Of a stretch of 64,000 nucleotides of DNA, positions 59,401 through 64,000 are shown in pieces (the stretch's first letter is position 1; each line of letters opens with the position of its first letter). A program made the translations under genes and the position numbers. Source of the stretch: Thermothelomyces thermophilus ATCC 42464. Lineage: Eukaryota; Ascomycota; Sordariomycetes; Sordariales; Chaetomiaceae. The notes beneath the pieces were generated by a model, which saw only the letters and a program-made list of their open reading frames with translations, searched no databases and had not been told where the DNA came from. The DNA lies in NCBI RefSeq assembly GCF_000226095.1, contig NC_016472.1:1302001-1366000 (forward strand), in the 5' to 3' direction.

Positions 59401-60714
59401 AACGTCCCCTGCCCTCTCTCCCCCTTCCCCACAAGCAAGACATGCCAGGAGAGGAGAGGCAAGGAAGGGTAGAAGAAAAGAAAAGATAGGAACTTGGCGA
59501 GGCCTTGGACGCGCGTCTCGCCGCTCCGCTCCACCCGGATACCGAGCTAGGGAAGAAAATTCTTTCGCTTTGCTTCTGTGGCCCGATCATCTGTCCGCCT
59601 GCCCACGCTCCACGGAGCACGGCGATCGAGGCTTGCACCTACTTCGCACTCATTACTCACGGTCTCCAAGCGGACCGCCGCCCAGCCCGGGCAGTCCAGT
59701 AGTTAGTTACCCAGCAAAAGACACGCGTAACCCAACCCCCTTTTCTTAGGTTGACCTGCATGTCCGCGTCTATCTCCAGGAATAAATAGTGAGCGGCATA
59801 GCGGACCGTCAAAACGGGGAGTGAAGGGTTCGGGCACCTCCTCTCTTTTCCCCTCTCTTCCCCCCTCCCTCCATCATGGCCTGCCGAGCCCTCCACCACA
59901 AGGTCACGCACGCACATGCCGTGCAAGAGGGGAAGATTCGCCCGCGGACGAACGAGGGGAAGGAGGGAAGGAAGGGAAGGAGGGGAGGAGGACAAGATGG
60001 GGCGACATGGTGTCTATGGATCCATCGATCCCATCGACCAAAGGAGCGTCAACTCGACTTGAGCCTCTTCGACGACCTGGCGGGTCATCCGAGACTTACA
60101 TCCATACGCAAACACGCACATACATACATCCCTATATACGTACACATACATACACCTCTACACACATAACATACACATGTACATATGCACATACATATAT
60201 ATAGGTACATACACACGCGCGTATATGTACAGACGCTCCACCTCCGAAGTGGACACAGCTTAGCCAGAAGCCAAAAGAAAAACAACAACAACAAGGGGGG
60301 AAAAGATGACCCTCCCCAGCGGCATTAAAAAAGAGAGAGAAAGCAGGCCAGGCAGAAGGCACACATGTAATCCGTAGTCTCCGATCTCGCCGAATCCCGA
60401 CCTCCACGGAACCCCTGTTTCCTGTCTCCCACCTCCATTGTGTATCTCTATCTCTATTTCCTACTTTCTTCCTAAGATCCCCCTTTCCACCTGCCCAGAA
60501 CTATCGGGCAACGACACAAATAAAAAAAAAAGCCCGCGACTGGATGCGAGGTCGGGGACCGGCGTACCGGCCGCGTCATGTTGCTGACGGCAGACTCCTA
60601 GGACAAGACAGGCAGAGGCTGACAAGACGGGGCAGATGGCGCGGAAGGGGTGTATATGCATGCGTGTGTGCATAGGAGCAGCAGGCAGGGTTCTGGGGGT
60701 ATGTCCGGGGATTT

Positions 60715-60730
60715 GGGGGGGGGGGGGGGG
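60715..60730. repeat. G16 homopolymer
   Basis: Sixteen consecutive G followed by TTTT in non-coding DNA. Confidence 0.85.
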
Positions 60731-61102
60731 TTTTAGGCGTCCTTTCCAAATGGGGGTCGACGAAGGTTGGTGGTACACCACACCGGTGACTGCTTCTTCG
60801 GTATCCGGGGCCCGAAGTTGATTGCGAGGAACTCACTCTGTTCAAAAACTTGATGGCCAGCTGGAAAGGGGGTAGGGGTAGGTCGGGAGAAGAAGAGGGG
60901 AGGGAAATGCTCGCTCATCACCAACGGCTCGGTGTCATCCTTGGTTCAATGATCTCTTGTCGAGGTCCAAAGCCTCGCCGGAGGCATTCCCATTCGTACA
61001 CGGACTTACCCCAATGGGTTAACGGCGCTCGCCAACAACAACAAGAACAGAGCGAGAAGACGTACCGCCAACCCAGCTAACTTTGATTGACCCTTCGCCG
61101 TT

Positions 61103-61107
<5 letters not shown>

Positions 61108-61132
<25 letters not shown>
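61108..61132. repeat. CA microsatellite
   Basis: About twelve CA units in the 3' flank of utp4, about 60 bases beyond its stop codon. Confidence 0.85.
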
Positions 61133-61133
<1 letters not shown>

Positions 61134-61191
61134 TCATAAGCTCGCCGCACCTCAACGCTCCCATCGTTGCTAGCATGCCCCATCCCCATTT

Positions 61192-63969
61192 TCACCTCTC
61201 CCATTCGTTCTCTGCAAAGTAACGCTCCGGCAGGTCCTCGCTGGTCAGTGGCCGCTCGACAAGAGCAACCTCGAGAGGTGGCAGGCGACCCTCAGACACG
61301 TCCCCGTTCGCCAAACCAGGCCCGCCCTCGAGCGGCACGATGCCCAGTATCGGGCGGAACTGATACGTATGCCACCACTTGGCTGCGGCTGCTGCTGTCG
61401 CTGCTGCTGTTGCCGCTGCTGGTTTTGTCACCTGTTTCCCGGCCCCCGCCGCGTCGTCGCCGTTGGCCTGTGCTGCAGCTCCCTGGTCGTCTCTCAGGCG
61501 CTGCAGCTCGCCGCCGTCGATGTCCTCGTCGTCGTCATCGTCGTCGTCATCGACCCCGCTGCTCGCGCTGATGCTCTTCTGGTCGTCCGCGTCGGCCATC
61601 TCCACGTCTTCCCACTTGGCTCCGTCGGGCCCCACGGCCGCCTTGACCCGCTGGGGTGCGAGGGAGTGCTTCTCCATCTTGCCGCCGGCGCCGCTCTCCT
61701 GCACGCCTCGCTTCCGCTTGGTGCCCTGCTTTTGCCCTGCCGAGTCCTTCTCCGGGTCAAGGTCCCGGGAGAGGTCCAGCATGAAGAGATACGAGACCCC
61801 GTAGATCCAGGCCCTGTGGCCTTGCCATACGACGCCCTTGACTTGGTCCCGCGTGTCCCTGAAGGGCGCCGGGAGCTTCGGATACGTGTTCCGGCGCGAC
61901 CACTCGGAGAGGGCTCCGCGGAGGGGGTTGAAAACGAGTAGGGTCTTCACCGCTGTTATTGTCAGCAGGTCGTAGTCCCCGTCCTCCCGCCGCGTCTTCG
62001 AGAACGAGAGCACCACCGGAGCGGCGGTCAGCTTGGGAAGGAGCTTGGCACTGGGGTTCCGGGCCCAGCGTTCGCCGGCAACATCGCCGTATTCCTCGTC
62101 GGAGGAATCGCTCGACGAGTCGCTGCTAGCTGCGCCTTCGTCATCTCTGCTGCCCGCGCCGCTCGCTCCCTCGCCGGGGCCGCGTAAGACCCAGGTATCG
62201 ATGAACCCTGCCAAGTCGGCAACGGCAAGAAGCTTGCTGTCGGGCGAGAAGGCCATCTGTGTAATGTTCCGGTCGTAGGATCCGAGACCGCCGAGAAGCA
62301 GGTGCTTGGGAATCTGACGCCGGAGTCGGTTCAGCTTGGAGGGACGAGAAATCGTGTAGGCGACGCCGGCCGAAGACTCTGTGGTATGCACCCTGGCAAT
62401 CATCACCTTGTTCCCTTCTTCTACCCAGGATATCCATCGGCTGTCGGGTGAGATTTGGACTTTGGTAGCCGCATGGCCGCTCGTCGGCATGTCCACTTTT
62501 CTGATCTGAGGCTGCTCCGCGTGCTCGCCCCTGGCGAGACGCAGCTGGAACACCTTGATGTCGGTAGCCGTCGAGGCAACAAGGAGCGTGCCATCCTCGC
62601 TAATTGCCGCTGATGATATGTGAGATTCTCCTTTCACCAGGATCTGTGCGAGGAGCTTCCTGTTCTTTCGCAATCCGAGAGCCGCTTGCGGGTCATCGAG
62701 CAGCTTCTGCGCCGGGCTGAGCAGGTGCCAGATCCGGATCTCGTTTTCCCACCAGCTGACGATAAACCGAGCCTTGGGAGCACTATGTAAAGGAGGGTTC
62801 TGTGGAAGATGTGGCAGCGTTCGGTGATACTCTTTGCCCGCACCGCGCAGGGGCAAGACCACGGGGTTTGCATCCGAGCCTCGAAGGAGGATCGCATGTT
62901 AGCTTGCAGGAGAGTTAAAGTGGAAAGGGTTGGTGTACATACCGCCCGAAACGACGACGCTAATCCCCTTGCTCTCGAAGGACGCCATCGCCTTGACATC
63001 GTGCTGATGATATCGTCGGTGGAACACTTTGGACCAGCGCCCGGCCTGGCCAGCAATGGGTTCGTAGATGGCCGTCCGCCTATCCATGCCCCCGGAGACG
63101 ATCTTGGAGCCATCCGCGCTGACCGAGAGACACAATACGTCCTGTGAGTGGCTCTGGATCCGCTGCGCTTGGGTGTACGTCTTGCCATCCCAGATGCAGA
63201 CTTGGCCGGTCGAGTCGCCGGACACAATGTCTCCGTTTGGCAGACACTTGACGGCCCAGACGATGATGTTCTTGGAACCGCCGGAGATATCGGTACCCAG
63301 GGTCATCTGCCTCAGCATGGTGCCGTTTCGGATATCGTACGCGCAGATGGTGCTGTTGGAGCAACCGACAACAACGACGTTGTGCGACTGGAAGGCGATA
63401 CTGACGAACTTGGTCTTCTTTGTCGGGCTCCTGATGAGCGTCCTCTGAAACCTGAGGTCGCCATCCTCGATCGAGTAGAGAACCAAGTTGCCGTCGACGG
63501 TGCCGGCGACGAGTTTCCGACTGCCCGGCGCGGAGGCGCCCTTGTTTGAGGGAGGCTGGACGCCGATGCACCATATCTCGCCGTGCTGGCCGCTGGCGTG
63601 CTTCTTGGCCCTGGCCTGCTCCAGGTCCCACTCGGTGATGGTGGTGGTGTAACCGATGCTGAAGAGGCGCGACTTGCCGTGGATCACCTTGCCGTCGGCC
63701 ATCTCTTCGTCGGGCTCCGTGACCCAGACGAGGCCATCGACGCTGCGGTCCTTGCCGCCGTGGATGACAAGTTCCTGATGCCAGGCCCCCTGGAGCGGGT
63801 TCCAGATCTCAATGTCGCCATTGGCTCGGCCGATCGCGAGGCGGACCTGGATGTGTTTTTGCGTGTGCTTCTTCTGGCCCGAAACTGGGGGGAGCGACGA
63901 GTGTGTGAACGCGACCGCATTGATGGCCGATGCAGGATAACGGATGAAGCGGCACCGGTGGATATCCAT
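61192..63969 (-). CDS. utp4: UTP4 (cirhin-like) WD40 protein of the small-subunit processome, 904 aa
   Basis: Exons 63969-62943 and 62879-61192 join in phase 1 (VVVSGG|SDANPVVLP) with donor GTATGT and acceptor CGAG. The start MDIHRCRFIRYPASAINAVA is the usual Utp4 opening, so the gene is complete although it ends 31 bases from the window edge. Two WD40 propellers are visible: repeats around GNLVLYSIEDG, SNSTICAYDIRNGTML, GDSTGQVCIWDGKTYTQ and SGGMDRRTAIYEP in the first, and WWENEIRIWHLLSP, STATDIKVFQL, SPDSRWISWVEE and SPDSKLLAVADLAGFIDTW in the second. After residue about 640 comes an acidic and Ala/Ala-Thr-rich insert, then the conserved end KWWHTYQFRPILGIVPL. Utp4 belongs to the t-UTP/UtpA complex needed for early 18S pre-rRNA processing in the nucleolus. 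Confidence 0.95.
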
Positions 63970-64000
63970 CGTTCCGGTGTTGTCAGCCCTGGGGTCGCGG
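63970..64000 (-). other. First 31 bases upstream of utp4
   Basis: Only the immediate leader of utp4 is inside the window; its promoter lies beyond the end. Confidence 0.7.

Larger units (their letters stand above)
55353..61191. other. Gene-poor region between png1 and utp4
   Basis: 5.8 kb with no supported gene. It carries the png1 upstream region (GTC-rich near 55500-55650), a CATT repeat (56379-56410), a GTACAGTAC at 56052-56060, a GTACTGTAC at 57160-57168, a TACTCCGTA at 57298-57306, a GTACGGA/TCCGTAC palindrome at 58221-58238, CATA-rich repeats at 60100-60230, G16 at 60715-60730 and the utp4 3' flank with a CA tract. Candidate frames at 59393-59749 and 59821-60204 are low-complexity and unsupported. 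Confidence 0.55.

Noticed and set aside
59821-60204. Small plus-strand gene between png1 and utp4
   Set aside because: Frame runs into CATA/CACA repeats and shows only low-complexity sequence.

Overview
The window looks like nuclear DNA of a filamentous ascomycete, most likely a sordariomycete close to Sordariales/Chaetomiaceae. The evidence is GC-rich coding sequence with short GT-AG introns, a DHN-melanin scytalone dehydratase, a fungal-type Fab1 lipid kinase, a Cln/Puc1-type G1 cyclin, a Png1 of the sordariomycete type, and intergenic DNA full of homopolymers and microsatellites. No prokaryotic operons, CRISPR arrays, rRNA genes or convincing tRNA genes were seen. I found no intact transposon.

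Layout. 1-4110 has no supportable gene. 4357-4707 (+) is a short conserved-looking protein with its own TATA box. 7279-8427 (-) is an F-box-like protein. 9376-11585 (-) is the ribosome-associated Hsp70 Ssb (6 exons), divergent from eIF4E at 12264-13143 (+, 3 exons). 13808-15851 (-) is a mitochondrial-type malonyl-CoA synthetase (ACSF3 family), divergent from a BolA-family protein at 16655-17143 (+). 17511-19637 (-) is an unrecognised 708-residue protein, divergent from the PtdIns3P 5-kinase Fab1 at 20581-28228 (+).

28731-36621 is a repeat-dense island with a divergent pair of unrecognised genes. 'Gene A' (-) has about 1364 residues, a repeated KFL module, 20-fold Pro-Gly repeats and poly-Gln. 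'Gene B' (+) has about 854 residues, a retropepsin-like D-S-G-A motif and a charged, repetitive tail. They share a roughly 950-base promoter containing 48 AG units. I regard this pair as the best candidate for undescribed biology here.

37949-39255 (-) is a G1 cyclin whose C-terminal tail appears displaced into another frame. 39256-52473 is a 13-kb gene-poor stretch. 52474-53121 (+) is scytalone dehydratase, convergent with Png1 at 53849-55352 (-). 55353-61191 is another gene-poor stretch, and 61192-63969 (-) is the complete UTP4 WD40 protein of the small-subunit processome.

Several housekeeping genes serve translation and proteostasis: Ssb folds nascent chains, eIF4E binds caps, Utp4 works in 18S rRNA maturation and Png1 deglycosylates misfolded proteins. 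They are not arranged as a cluster. Exon boundaries were derived by hand from frame, GT-AG sites and remembered family conservation. No database search was run.
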